64,000 bases of DNA, from contig CBDAPZ010000001.1 in assembly GCA_965198855.1 (NCBI GenBank), positions 1,054,001 to 1,118,000 of the forward strand, read 5' to 3'. The DNA comes from BOG-908 sp965198855. GTDB taxonomy: Bacteria; Pseudomonadota; Alphaproteobacteria; Acetobacterales; Acetobacteraceae. How positions within the stretch are numbered: the stretch's first letter is position 1; every line of letters starts with the position of its first letter. Made by a program: the position numbers and the translations under genes. The notes beneath the pieces are model-generated. The model had not been told where the DNA came from, did no database searches, and saw only the letters and a list, made by a program, of their open reading frames with translations. This document shows, in pieces, positions 52,716-61,487 of the stretch.

Positions 52716-53606
52716 ATGAAGACGCTGCGCGCAATCGCCGTTTGCCTGCTGGCCAGTTCCGCCTTTTGCCTGCCGGGCCGCGCTGCCCACGCGCAGATGG
52801 ACAGCCGGGAGGCGATTGATCTGCAGAACCAGGTCGCCGAGTTGCGGCAGGAATTGCAGATGATGCAGTCCGCACAGCAATCCGGCGGGCAGGCGCCCCC
52901 GCAGGCATATGCACCCCCACAAGGCGGCTACGCGCAGCCGGGTGGAGCAGGTGGCAGCGATACAGCAGCCGAAATGGTTGTGCGTGTCTCGGGTCTCGAG
53001 GAGCAGGTGCGCACACTCCAGGGCAAGGTGGATGACCTGACCAACCAGCTGCAGCGCCAGCACGACGAGCTCGGCAAGCAGATCGGCGACCTGGAGTTCA
53101 AGCTTGGCCAGGGCGGCGGCGGCGGCGGCTCGCCTAGCGGTGATTCGGGCGGGTCGTCGCTCGGTGGGCCGCCCCCGCCGGCCGTGCCGCAACCGCAGCC
53201 GTCGGTGCCGGCGCATCGCACGCCGGAGATGGCTTTGCGCGAGGGCAATAATGCACTGGCGCGGCGAGATTTCGCGGCAGCCTCGGCGGCCGCACATGAG
53301 GTATTGGATAGCGGCCGTGCTGGTCCGCGGACGATGGATGCGCAATTCCTGCTTGCGCGTGCCGAGGGCGGTGAGGGTCAGTTCAAGGATTCGGCCGCGG
53401 ATTACTATAAGGCGTATAGCCGTGCACCGCGGTCGCCCACGGCGCCGGCGGCTTTGCTCGGTGTGGCCAATTCGTTAATGGCTCTCAACGACAAGAATGA
53501 TGCGTGCCAGGCGCTCGCCAAGCTCGGCGCCGAATTTCCGCAGGCGTCCGGCATGGTGAAGCAGAACGCCGCCGCTGCCCGCAAGCGTGCCAGCTGCGGC
53601 AGGTAA
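52716..53606 (+). CDS. cpoB: Cell-division coordinator CpoB (YbgF)
   Basis: Periplasmic TPR protein that coordinates Tol function with peptidoglycan synthesis in division. 296 residues: signal peptide ending AAHAQ, a coiled-coil domain (about 35-130; NQVAELRQELQMMQ), a Pro/Gly linker and three C-terminal TPR units ending NAAAARKRASCGR. The first lies at HRTPEMALREGNNALARRDFA. ATG 52716 is supported by GGAG seven bases upstream; ATG 52701 is the alternative. Confidence 0.93.
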   Translation: MKTLRAIAVCLLASSAFCLPGRAAHAQMDSREAIDLQNQVAELRQELQMMQSAQQSGGQAPPQAYAPPQGGYAQPGGAGGSDTAAEMVVRVSGLEEQVRTLQGKVDDLTNQLQRQHDELGKQIGDLEFKLGQGGGGGGSPSGDSGGSSLGGPPPPAVPQPQPSVPAHRTPEMALREGNNALARRDFAAASAAAHEVLDSGRAGPRTMDAQFLLARAEGGEGQFKDSAADYYKAYSRAPRSPTAPAALLGVANSLMALNDKNDACQALAKLGAEFPQASGMVKQNAAAARKRASCGR

Positions 53607-53609
53607 ATA

Positions 53610-54932
53610 ATGTCGAGCCCGGGGGCCAGGGAGCAAGGCTCCTTGGCCTTTATGTCGCCCTGGCCAATTTCTCGCCGCGTGGCGGTTGCCGTGAGTGGCG
53701 GCGCGGACAGCATGGCGCTCGCCTTGATAGTGTCGCTTTGGGGTAAGCCGCTGGCGTTGATCGTCGATCATCGGTTGCGTCCGGAATCGCGCGTTGAGGC
53801 GGTCCAGACGGCGTCCCGGTTGGCGACCCTTGGAATTGAGTCCCGGATTTTGACGTTGCGCGGCGTTTTGCCTGGCCCCGGCTTGGCAGCGCGTGCCCGT
53901 TCGGCGCGCTATGCTGCCTTGGCGGAGGCAGCGCGTGAGGCTGGTCTTTCCGACCTTCTGCTTGGCCATCATGCTGGGGACCAGGCGGAAACCTTCCTGA
54001 TACGAGAGGCGGCACATAGTGGGCCGGCCGGGTTGGCGTGCATGGCGCCGATCGTCGAGACACGCGAGCTGCGGCTGGTGCGTCCACTATTGCAGGTGTT
54101 GCCTGAGCAGCTTCGTGATGTGCTACGAGCGCAGGGGATCGGCTGGGTCGAGGACCCAAGCAATCGCAATCCGGCGGCAATGCGGACCGGTATGCGCGCG
54201 CGTCTGGCGGCGGGCACAGGTGAGACGCAGGCCACTCTCCTGTCGCGTGTTCATGCCGCGGCGATCGCGCGGCACAATGTGGAACAGGCACTGGCGGTGC
54301 GTCTGGCGGAGCGTGCCAGCATTTTCCCACAAGGTTATGCCGTTTTGTCGCCTGGGCCGGTCGACCCGGTGCTTTTGGCGGCCCTGATACGTGGCCTGAC
54401 CGGCGCTGCGTATCCGGAGCGGAGTGCGGCCTTGGCGCGGCTGGCGGGCGCGCCTCTGCGCGGCACGTTGGGCGGCGTGCGCTTCATGCCGGCAGGGCGG
54501 CACGGCCCGGGCACGCTGATGGTGCGTGAGGAGGCTGCGATTCAGGGGCCGATTAGAGCCATTCACGGCGCGCTTTGGGATGGTCGTTTCAGGCTGGAAA
54601 GCGATATTGCGCTACCGGAAGCGGCGCGGATCGGCGCGCTGGGTGACGATGCGGCCTTGTTTCGGCGGCATTCCAGGCTCGGTTCGGCCATTCTGCGCAG
54701 CTTGCCGGCCTTGCGGGTGGCGGGCGATCTGGTTTGTGTGCCGCATCTTGGGCATTTTAATGGGTGGACAAACCGCGCGCTTCGGCTGAGTTTCTTCCCT
54801 CCGGTCCCGGTTGCGGGCGCGCCGTTCGCGGTATGCGGCGTGGGGGATGCGCAAACGTCACAGGCGCACCATGTGCTTTCCAACGCTGATCACATACCCT
54901 TGCAAACGGGCGGGTCAGTAGGGAAATATTAA
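53610..54932 (+). CDS. tilS: tRNA(Ile)-lysidine synthetase
   Basis: Modifies C34 of tRNA-Ile(CAU) to lysidine so that it reads AUA; essential. PP-loop ATPase motif VAVSGGADSMALAL is near residue 28 and GHHAGDQAETFLIR follows, both characteristic. The 440-residue length is usual. ATG 53610 has GGCAGGT upstream and is 3 bp after the cpoB stop. A GGCCAGGGAGC/GCTCCTTGGCC hairpin covers codons 5-14, so the ATG at 53652 might be the real start with a terminator before it. Confidence 0.92.
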   Translation: MSSPGAREQGSLAFMSPWPISRRVAVAVSGGADSMALALIVSLWGKPLALIVDHRLRPESRVEAVQTASRLATLGIESRILTLRGVLPGPGLAARARSARYAALAEAAREAGLSDLLLGHHAGDQAETFLIREAAHSGPAGLACMAPIVETRELRLVRPLLQVLPEQLRDVLRAQGIGWVEDPSNRNPAAMRTGMRARLAAGTGETQATLLSRVHAAAIARHNVEQALAVRLAERASIFPQGYAVLSPGPVDPVLLAALIRGLTGAAYPERSAALARLAGAPLRGTLGGVRFMPAGRHGPGTLMVREEAAIQGPIRAIHGALWDGRFRLESDIALPEAARIGALGDDAALFRRHSRLGSAILRSLPALRVAGDLVCVPHLGHFNGWTNRALRLSFFPPVPVAGAPFAVCGVGDAQTSQAHHVLSNADHIPLQTGGSVGKY

Positions 54933-55003
54933 CACAAATCCAAAGGGTTTGTGCTTGGTTTGGATCGCGGGCCTGGGTCAGGTTCGCCTTGGACTGGAAA
55001 CGA

Positions 55004-56926
55004 ATGAGCAATTTCGGCCGTAATTTGGCACTCTGGGTGATCATAGCCTTGTTGCTTGTGGTCCTCTTCAACCTGTTCCAGCCGGGATCGGGCCAACATG
55101 GTGTTAGCCCCATGGCCTACTCGGACTTCATCAGCGAAGTGAATAGCGGCCACGTGCGTGACACCGTGATCCAGGGTCACACCGTCACCGGCCAGCTTTC
55201 GGATGGCCACAACTTCCAAACCTATGCGCCGGAAGACCCTAACCTGTTCCAGCGCCTGACGGATAGGGGCGTGCGGGTTATCGCCAAGCCTGACGATGAC
55301 GGCATGAGCCCGCTGCTGCGTCAGCTGCTCGGCTGGTTCCCGATGCTGCTGCTGATCGGCGTATGGGTGTTCTTCATGCGCCAGATGCAGTCCGGCGGCG
55401 GCCGTGCCATGGGCTTCGGCAAGAGCCGTGCGCGCATGCTGACCGAGAAGCAGGGCCGCATCACGTTCGAGGACGTGGCCGGCATCGATGAAGCCAAGTC
55501 CGAACTTCAGGAAATAGTGGAGTTCCTGAAGGATCCGCAAAAATTCCAGCGGCTCGGCGGCAAGATCCCGAAGGGCGTGCTGCTTGTAGGCCCCCCGGGC
55601 ACCGGCAAGACGCTACTGGCGCGGGCCATTGCCGGCGAGGCCAACGTGCCATTCTTTACGATCTCTGGCTCGGATTTCGTCGAGATGTTCGTGGGCGTCG
55701 GCGCCTCTCGGGTGCGTGACATGTTCGAGCAGGGAAAGAAGAATGCCCCCTGCATCATCTTTATCGATGAGATCGACGCAGTCGGCCGTCATCGTGGCGC
55801 CGGCCTAGGTGGCGGCAACGACGAACGCGAGCAGACCCTGAACCAGATGCTGGTGGAGATGGATGGGTTCGAGAGCAATGAGGGCGTGATCCTGATTGCC
55901 GCAACCAACCGGCCAGATGTGCTCGACCCGGCGCTCCTGCGCCCCGGCCGTTTCGACCGCCAGGTGGTGGTGCCGAACCCGGACGTGCTTGGCCGCGAAA
56001 AGATCCTGCGCGTGCATATGCGCAAGGTGCCGCTGGCGAGCGACGTCGATCCGAAGACCATTGCCCGTGGCACGCCTGGCTTCTCAGGTGCGGATCTGGC
56101 GAACCTGGTGAACGAGGCCGCGCTGCTGGCGGCACGGCTAAGCAAGCGTGTGGTCGCCATGGCCGAGTTCGAGTTTGCGAAGGACAAGGTGATGATGGGT
56201 GCCGAGCGGCGCAGCCTGGTGATGAGCGACGCCGAAAAGGAGATGACGGCGTTCCACGAGTCCGGCCATGCCATATGCTCGATCTACGAGCCGGAATGCG
56301 ACCCGATCCACAAAGCTACCATCATCCCGCGCGGCCGTGCGCTGGGCATGGTGATGAGCCTGCCGGAAGGCGATCGCTACTCGACAAGCAAGGCCAAGCT
56401 CGTGGCACAGCTCGCCATGGCAATGGGCGGTCGGGCCGCGGAGGAGATCATTTTTGGGGCCGAGAAAGTCAGCAATGGTGCTTCTGGCGACATCAAGATG
56501 GCGACCGACCAGGCACGCCGCATGGTGACCGAATGGGGCATGAGCGAAAGCCTCGGTATGATCGCCTATGGCGACAACAGCCAGGAACTGTTCCTCGGCC
56601 ACTCGGTCCAGCAGAACAAGAGCGTGTCCGAGCATACGGCACAGTCGATCGATCGCGAGATCAAGACGATCATCGATACGGCTTACAACAAAGCCAAGAC
56701 TGTTCTTACCGAACATCTGGATGAGCTTAATCGTCTCGCGCGTGGGCTGCTGGAGTATGAGACACTCTCTGGTGACGAGATCAAGCAGGTGCTGCGCGGT
56801 GAGCCGGTGATCCGGCGCGTGGTGGACGAGCCAGCGCCGGAACAGAGGCGTGCCAGCGTGCCGACGACGAGTTCGAAGCCGAGCGCAATGCCGCCGGGCA
56901 TGGATCCGGCACCCCAGCCGGGGTGA
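55004..56926 (+). CDS. ftsH: ATP-dependent membrane zinc protease FtsH
   Basis: Inner-membrane AAA+ protease that degrades membrane proteins and regulators. About 640 residues: two N-terminal helices (LALWVIIALLLVVLFNLF and WFPMLLLIGVWVFFMR) around a periplasmic domain, Walker A GPPGTGKTLLAR, Walker B IIFIDEIDAVG, second region RPGRFDRQ and the zinc motif FHESGHAI. ATG 55004 is preferred; the upstream TTG 54989 is in frame. A hairpin repeat remnant and a strong terminator follow, so transcription should stop before vapB. Confidence 0.97.
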   Translation: MSNFGRNLALWVIIALLLVVLFNLFQPGSGQHGVSPMAYSDFISEVNSGHVRDTVIQGHTVTGQLSDGHNFQTYAPEDPNLFQRLTDRGVRVIAKPDDDGMSPLLRQLLGWFPMLLLIGVWVFFMRQMQSGGGRAMGFGKSRARMLTEKQGRITFEDVAGIDEAKSELQEIVEFLKDPQKFQRLGGKIPKGVLLVGPPGTGKTLLARAIAGEANVPFFTISGSDFVEMFVGVGASRVRDMFEQGKKNAPCIIFIDEIDAVGRHRGAGLGGGNDEREQTLNQMLVEMDGFESNEGVILIAATNRPDVLDPALLRPGRFDRQVVVPNPDVLGREKILRVHMRKVPLASDVDPKTIARGTPGFSGADLANLVNEAALLAARLSKRVVAMAEFEFAKDKVMMGAERRSLVMSDAEKEMTAFHESGHAICSIYEPECDPIHKATIIPRGRALGMVMSLPEGDRYSTSKAKLVAQLAMAMGGRAAEEIIFGAEKVSNGASGDIKMATDQARRMVTEWGMSESLGMIAYGDNSQELFLGHSVQQNKSVSEHTAQSIDREIKTIIDTAYNKAKTVLTEHLDELNRLARGLLEYETLSGDEIKQVLRGEPVIRRVVDEPAPEQRRASVPTTSSKPSAMPPGMDPAPQPG

Positions 56927-56932
56927 AGGAAG

Positions 56933-56968
56933 CAGTTCTTTTCTGAACCAAGGAACCAAAAGACGTGT
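56933..56968. repeat. Remnant of the A/T hairpin repeat after ftsH
   Basis: AAGCAGTTCTTTTCTGAACC followed by AAGGAACCAAAAGACG keeps the left arm and the AACCAAAAGAC word of the repeat family but the hairpin is broken. It adjoins a small AAGACG/CGTCTT hairpin and the terminator below. Confidence 0.5.
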
Positions 56969-56977
56969 GCGTCTTAG

Positions 56978-57010
56978 GCGCCTCCCCTGGCCAGGGAGGC
57001 GCTTTTCTTT
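56978..57010 (+). terminator. Strong intrinsic terminator between ftsH and vapB
   Basis: Perfect 9-bp G/C arms (56978-56986 and 56994-57002) with a 7-base loop, then TTTTCTTT. It should end the ftsH transcript and separate it from the toxin-antitoxin promoter 10 bp downstream. Confidence 0.85.
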
Positions 57011-57059
57011 TGGACATTGGCAAGAGTAATGTGTATAAATTACCATTTCCATACACATT
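57010..57059 (+). promoter_or_regulatory. vapBC promoter and operator
   Basis: A perfect 9-bp inverted repeat AATGTGTAT/ATACACATT (57028-57036, 57051-57059; 14-bp spacer) ends nine bases before the vapB start codon. TTGGAC (57010-57015) and TATAAA (57034-57039), 18 bp apart, form a sigma-70-like promoter overlapping the repeat, as expected for autorepression by VapBC. Confidence 0.7.
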
Positions 57060-57068
57060 GAGCTCATC

Positions 57069-57281
57069 ATGCGCACGAACATTGAAATCGACGATATGCT
57101 TTTGGCCGAAGCCATGGCCGTCACCGGTCTGGAGACCAAAAAATCCGCTGTCGAAGAAGGATTGCGCCGCCTGGTGCAGAGCTATCGCAGGCAGAACGCA
57201 CTGGCCGACCTGGCCGGACTTGGATGGGAAGGTGACCTGGACGCGTCGCGTGAAGGACGCCTCGTCGACATGTTGCCGTGA
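57069..57281 (+). CDS. vapB: VapB-type antitoxin
   Basis: 70-residue antitoxin of the type II system, beginning MRTNIEIDDMLLAEAMAVTG, the ribbon-helix-helix DNA-binding part typical of the VapB/DUF2191 group, with an acidic/aromatic C-terminus (LGWEGDLDASREGRLVDMLP) that should bind and neutralise VapC. The stop overlaps the toxin start (GTGA). It sits behind its own promoter-operator between ftsH and folP. Confidence 0.93.
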   Translation: MRTNIEIDDMLLAEAMAVTGLETKKSAVEEGLRRLVQSYRRQNALADLAGLGWEGDLDASREGRLVDMLP

Positions 57282-57679
57282 TTTGTGTCGATAGCTCCGT
57301 CTGGATCGGCCTTCTTCGCAACGAGAAAACCGGCCCAGTCAGCATGCTGAAACACCTGGTGCAGACGCAGGACGATCAGGTGCTGGTCGGTGATCTCGTT
57401 CTGCTTGAGGTGCTGCAAGGTGCCCGCGACACATCGCACGCCAACCGCATAGAGCAGAACCTGCGCCTATACCGCAGCGCCACCATGCTGGGCGAGTCAC
57501 TCGCAATCCGCGCCGCAGCCCATTACCGCCTTCTGCGCAGCGAAGGGATCACGATCCGCAAGACGGTGGACCTGATCATCGGCGCATTCTGCGTCGCACA
57601 TGACCATGTGCTGCTGCATGACGACCGTGACTTCGAGCCCATGGCGGAACATCTCGGCCTTCGCATCTTGCCCCTATGA
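57278..57679 (+). CDS. vapC: VapC-type PIN-domain toxin ribonuclease
   Basis: Mg-dependent endoribonuclease toxin of 133 residues, usually cutting tRNA or rRNA. The four PIN acidic residues are visible: Asp in ICVDSSVWIGLL, Glu in LVLLEVLQG, Asp in TVDLIIGAF, and Asp in LLHDDRDFEPMA. It starts with GTG overlapping vapB and its stop overlaps the folP start (ATGA), coupling the toxin to a folate gene. Confidence 0.95.
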   Translation: MICVDSSVWIGLLRNEKTGPVSMLKHLVQTQDDQVLVGDLVLLEVLQGARDTSHANRIEQNLRLYRSATMLGESLAIRAAAHYRLLRSEGITIRKTVDLIIGAFCVAHDHVLLHDDRDFEPMAEHLGLRILPL

Positions 57680-58470
57680 ACCCGCTTCTCATGGGCATCC
57701 TCAACGTCACGCCTGATAGTTTTTCCGACGGCGGCATCCATACGGATCCGGTCGCAGCAGGCTTCGCCATGCTGGCTGCGGGGGCTGATATCATTGATAT
57801 TGGCGGCGAGAGCACGCGCCCCGGCGCTGCGTTCGTCACGCCTGCGGAGGAACAGGACCGCATTTTGCCCGTGGTCACGGAACTCGCGCTAAGCGGTGCG
57901 AAAATCTCGGTAGATACGCGCAACGCTGCCACCATGCAGGCGGCCCTGGAGGCTGGAGCCGCCATTATCAACGATGTGTCGGCTCTCGGCCACGATCCGG
58001 CGGCAGCATCCTTGCTCGCAAAATATGAATGCGGCGTGGTGCTCATGCATATGCGCGGCACACCTCAGACCATGATGCACTACGCCATCTACACGGATCT
58101 TCTCGCAGAACTAGGCGATGAACTCGCGCAGAGCGTTGCGCGCGCGCAGGCTGCAGGCATCGACAGGGAACGGATCACCATCGATCCCGGGCTGGGATTT
58201 GCCAAAACGGCCGAACAGAACCTAGCGGTGTTGCGCGGCCTCCCGTCTTTGGCGACGGCGCTCGGCCTGCCCATTCTGATCGGCGCCTCGCGGAAGAATT
58301 TTATCGGGCGCTATGGCGGCGAAACCGAGCCTGCCCGGCGGGGTGCGGGCTCGATCGCGGCCGCTCTGTTCGCCGCTTCGCAAGGCGCTGCCATCTTGCG
58401 TGTGCACGATGTGGCAGAGACACGCCAGGCGCTTAATGTGTGGCTGGCGCTCGCCCGCCGCGATGATTAG
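57676..58470 (+). CDS. folP: Dihydropteroate synthase
   Basis: Joins p-aminobenzoate to the pterin in folate synthesis; the target of sulfonamides. 264 residues with both signatures: MGILNVTPDSFSDGG at the N-terminus and DIGGESTRPGA after it; GASRKNFIG near the end. The start ATG overlaps the vapC stop. In many proteobacteria folP follows ftsH directly and precedes glmM; here vapBC separates it from ftsH. Confidence 0.97.
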   Translation: MNPLLMGILNVTPDSFSDGGIHTDPVAAGFAMLAAGADIIDIGGESTRPGAAFVTPAEEQDRILPVVTELALSGAKISVDTRNAATMQAALEAGAAIINDVSALGHDPAAASLLAKYECGVVLMHMRGTPQTMMHYAIYTDLLAELGDELAQSVARAQAAGIDRERITIDPGLGFAKTAEQNLAVLRGLPSLATALGLPILIGASRKNFIGRYGGETEPARRGAGSIAAALFAASQGAAILRVHDVAETRQALNVWLALARRDD

Positions 58471-58500
58471 ACATGGTTCGCAACACAGCAGGATTGGCTG

Positions 58501-59865
58501 ATGACCCGCAAATATTTTGGCACGGACGGCATACGCGGCCGAGCCAATTCGGAAAAGATGAGCCCGGAAACCGCGCTGCGCGTGGGGCTTGCGGCCGGGC
58601 TGCAATTCGTGCGCGGCGACCATCGACACCAAGTGATCATCGGCAAGGATACGCGGTTGTCGGGCTACATGCTGGAGCCGGCACTGGTTGCGGGCTTCAC
58701 CAGCGCCGGTATGGACGTGCTTCTGGTTGGCCCGCTGCCGACACCGGCGATCGCCATGCTGACACGCTCGATGCGTGCCGATCTCGGCGTGATGATCTCC
58801 GCCAGCCACAACGCCTATGAAGATAACGGCATCAAGCTGTTCGGGCCGGATGGGTTCAAGCTTTCCGACGAGACGGAGATGGAGATCGAGCGATTGATGT
58901 CGACGGATTTGTCCGCGCGCCTCGCTTCGCCGGCCAAGCTTGGCCGTGCGCGCCGGCTCGATGATGCGGCAGGGCGGTATATCGAGAGTGCAAAGGCGAG
59001 CTTTCCGCGCGGGCTGACGTTGGATGGACTGAAGATCGTGATCGATTGCGCGCACGGCGCGGCCTATCGCGTCGCACCCACCGTGCTGACGGAGCTTGGT
59101 GCCGAGGTGATCGCCGTCGGTGTTTCGCCGGATGGTTTCAACATCAACAAGGCTTGCGGGAGCACGCATCCGGCGCAGCTTTGCGCGACCATGCTGGAGC
59201 ATAATGCGGATTTCGGCATAGCACTTGATGGCGATGCGGATCGCGTGCTGCTGGCCGATGAGAGCGGGCATCTGATCGACGGCGACCAGGTGCTGGCGCT
59301 GATCGCGAAAAGCTGGGCTGCCGACGGGCGGCTGCGCGGCGACGGTGTGGTGGCGACGGTGATGTCGAACCTTGGGCTGGAGCGGTTTCTCGCCGACCAG
59401 GGGCTAAGCCTGGAGCGCACGCAGGTGGGCGACCGCTACGTGGTGGAACGCATGCGCGAGACCGGGATGAATATCGGCGGAGAGCAATCCGGCCACATGG
59501 TGCTATCGGATTTCGCGACGACCGGTGACGGGCTGGTGGCGGCGTTGCAGGTGCTGGCAACCATCATGAGCGAAGGCAAGCCGGCGAGCGAGGTGTGCCG
59601 TTGCTTCACGCCGCTGCCGCAATTACTGCGCAATGTGCGGTTTTCCAGCGGACAGCCTTTGTCTGACCCACGGGTGTTGGACGCCGTGCGCGATGCGGAG
59701 GTGCGGCTTGGCAGCACCGGGCGACTGCTGCTGCGGCCAAGCGGCACGGAGCGGCTAATACGAGTGATGGCGGAAGCGGAGGATGAGGCGCTGGTGGTGG
59801 AATTGGTCGGCGAGCTCTGCAACGTTATCGAATCCGTCTCCGGCCTGGCTGCGGCGGCGGATTGA
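58501..59865 (+). CDS. glmM: Phosphoglucosamine mutase
   Basis: Interconverts glucosamine-6-phosphate and glucosamine-1-phosphate for peptidoglycan and LPS precursor synthesis. 454 residues: FGTDGIRGRAN at the start, active-site phosphoserine loop ISASHNAYEDNGIK near residue 100, metal site DGDADRV and sugar-binding GEQSGHM, plus a C-terminal phosphate loop RPSGTERLIRVM. Start 30 bp after folP; its stop overlaps thiD (TTGA). Confidence 0.97.
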   Translation: MTRKYFGTDGIRGRANSEKMSPETALRVGLAAGLQFVRGDHRHQVIIGKDTRLSGYMLEPALVAGFTSAGMDVLLVGPLPTPAIAMLTRSMRADLGVMISASHNAYEDNGIKLFGPDGFKLSDETEMEIERLMSTDLSARLASPAKLGRARRLDDAAGRYIESAKASFPRGLTLDGLKIVIDCAHGAAYRVAPTVLTELGAEVIAVGVSPDGFNINKACGSTHPAQLCATMLEHNADFGIALDGDADRVLLADESGHLIDGDQVLALIAKSWAADGRLRGDGVVATVMSNLGLERFLADQGLSLERTQVGDRYVVERMRETGMNIGGEQSGHMVLSDFATTGDGLVAALQVLATIMSEGKPASEVCRCFTPLPQLLRNVRFSSGQPLSDPRVLDAVRDAEVRLGSTGRLLLRPSGTERLIRVMAEAEDEALVVELVGELCNVIESVSGLAAAAD

Positions 59866-60665
59866 GCACGCGTATTCGCGGCCGTGTTCTGGTCGTTGCC
59901 GGCTCGGATTCAGGCGGCGGTGCGGGGATACAGGCAGACATAAAGACCGTGATGGCGCTTGGCGGGTTTGCCACCACGGCGGTGACGGCGGTTACCGCGC
60001 AGGACACACTTGGCGTGCACGGTGTTTTTGCGGTGCCGCCGGATTTCGTGGCACTGCAGATGCGGCGCGTGCTGTCCGATATCGGTGTGGATGCGTTCAA
60101 GACCGGGATGCTGGCGGACGTGCAAACCGTGCAGGCTGTGGCTGCGGTATTTGCCGATTACCCGGGGATACCGTTGGTGCTGGACCCGGTGATGATGGCG
60201 AAAGGCGGCCATAAATTGATCGATGACGATGCCATTGCGACGCTGAAATCCGATCTGCTGCCGCTGGCGGCGCTGATCACGCCAAATGCGCCGGAGGCGG
60301 AGACGCTTGCTGGGATCAGCATCGGATCGCTAGACGATCAGTTTCGTGCTGCGGATGTGCTGCTTCGCTTGGGCGTGCGAGCGGTGTTGCTGAAGGGCGG
60401 GCATCTCGAGACGCCGGAGATTACCGACGTGCTGGCCACGCAGGATGGCGTGCAGGTTTTTACCGCACCGCGACGGGTGACGCGGAATACGCATGGCACC
60501 GGGTGCACGCTTGCCAGTGCGATTGCCACGGGGCTTGCACAAGAGAGGACGCTTATGGAGTCGGTGCGTAGGGCGCATGCCTATGTGCAGGCGGCGATGG
60601 CGGCCGCACCGGGGCTGGGGAACGGCCATGGTCCGCTCGATCATGGCGCTGCGTGGTCGGCATGA
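59862..60665 (+). CDS. thiD: Hydroxymethylpyrimidine (phosphate) kinase
   Basis: Phosphorylates HMP and HMP-phosphate in thiamine synthesis. 267 residues of the ribokinase fold with AGSDSGGGAGIQADIKT, LDPVMMAKGGHKL and the anion-hole motif NTHGTGCTLASAIA with the catalytic Asp region nearby. It starts with TTG overlapping the glmM stop and its stop overlaps the next gene (ATGA). No other thiamine genes or TPP riboswitch are seen nearby. Confidence 0.95.
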   Translation: MSTRIRGRVLVVAGSDSGGGAGIQADIKTVMALGGFATTAVTAVTAQDTLGVHGVFAVPPDFVALQMRRVLSDIGVDAFKTGMLADVQTVQAVAAVFADYPGIPLVLDPVMMAKGGHKLIDDDAIATLKSDLLPLAALITPNAPEAETLAGISIGSLDDQFRAADVLLRLGVRAVLLKGGHLETPEITDVLATQDGVQVFTAPRRVTRNTHGTGCTLASAIATGLAQERTLMESVRRAHAYVQAAMAAAPGLGNGHGPLDHGAAWSA

Positions 60666-61447
60666 GCGGGCTCGCCTATTGGATGGTGGATGCCTTCACC
60701 GACCAGATGTTTGCCGGCAACCCGGCAGCTGTGGTTCTGCCGGAGACGGCGTTGCCGGATCGGCTCATGCAGCAGATTGCGGCGGAGAACAATCTTTCCG
60801 AAACGGCGTTTGCTGTGCCTGAAGGAGATGGATTTCGGCTGCGCTGGTTTACGCCGACGGTCGAGGTCGATCTGTGTGGGCATGCCACGTTGGCGACGAG
60901 TTTTATTTTAAAGATGCTCGGCCATGCCGGGCCTTTTCGCTTTCATACGCGATCGGGCGTGTTGGTTGCGCGGGTGGCACGCGACGAGATCGAGCTGGAT
61001 TTACCGGCATATTCCCATGCGCAGGTCGCGGCACCGGAAGGCCTGGCGGAGGTGCTCGGATTAGAGGCGTCGGTGGTTTTGAAGTCGGCAGATCTGATTG
61101 CGGTGTTGCCCGATGCGGCGACGGTTGCGGCATTGCGGCCGGATCATGCGGCGATCGCAAAACTGCCTGGCGGGGCTTTGATTGTCACGGCCGAGGGTGG
61201 CGAGAATGCGGACATCACCAGCCGTTATTTTGCGCCTGCTTATGGTATCAACGAGGATCCGGTCACCGGTAGCCTGCACACGCAGGTGGTGCCGTACTGG
61301 GCTGCCCGCTTAGGCAGGGAAAAGCTGGTATGCGCGCAGGCAAGTTCGCGGAGCGGCCGTATGGTGTGTGTTCTGTCCGGCAACCGTGTTCTCTTGCGGG
61401 GCAAGGCCGTACTCTACGCAAGCGGAAGTTTGGCGCTCAGGACATAA
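60662..61447 (+). CDS. PhzF-family isomerase/epimerase-like protein
   Basis: 261-residue protein of the diaminopimelate-epimerase-like fold that includes PhzF of phenazine synthesis. Family sequences YWMVDAFTDQMFAGNPAAVV, NNLSETAFAV (with the catalytic Glu) and DLCGHATLATSF are clear, and DPVTGSLHTQVVPYW near the end. No phenazine genes accompany it, so it is probably a general member of unknown substrate. It starts inside the thiD stop and ends the folP operon; a hairpin repeat follows. Confidence 0.92.
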   Translation: MSGLAYWMVDAFTDQMFAGNPAAVVLPETALPDRLMQQIAAENNLSETAFAVPEGDGFRLRWFTPTVEVDLCGHATLATSFILKMLGHAGPFRFHTRSGVLVARVARDEIELDLPAYSHAQVAAPEGLAEVLGLEASVVLKSADLIAVLPDAATVAALRPDHAAIAKLPGGALIVTAEGGENADITSRYFAPAYGINEDPVTGSLHTQVVPYWAARLGREKLVCAQASSRSGRMVCVLSGNRVLLRGKAVLYASGSLALRT

Positions 61448-61487
61448 AAGTCCTTTGCTTCCTTTCTTCAGAAAAGAAGAGTTTTCC
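61444..61487. repeat. A/T hairpin repeat between convergent phzF-like and reductase genes
   Basis: Hairpin 61458-61479 (CTTC ... GAAG arms with one mismatch) preceded by GACATAAAAGTCCTTTG, the same lead sequence as the right copy at 22.16 kb. It lies at the ends of two convergent genes and may end both transcripts. Confidence 0.6.

Noticed and set aside
59862..60665. TPP riboswitch for thiD
   Set aside because: thiD overlaps glmM and leaves no leader sequence.
60662..61447. Phenazine biosynthesis assignment for the PhzF-like gene
   Set aside because: No other phz genes are present and the family is broad; only the fold-level name is supported.
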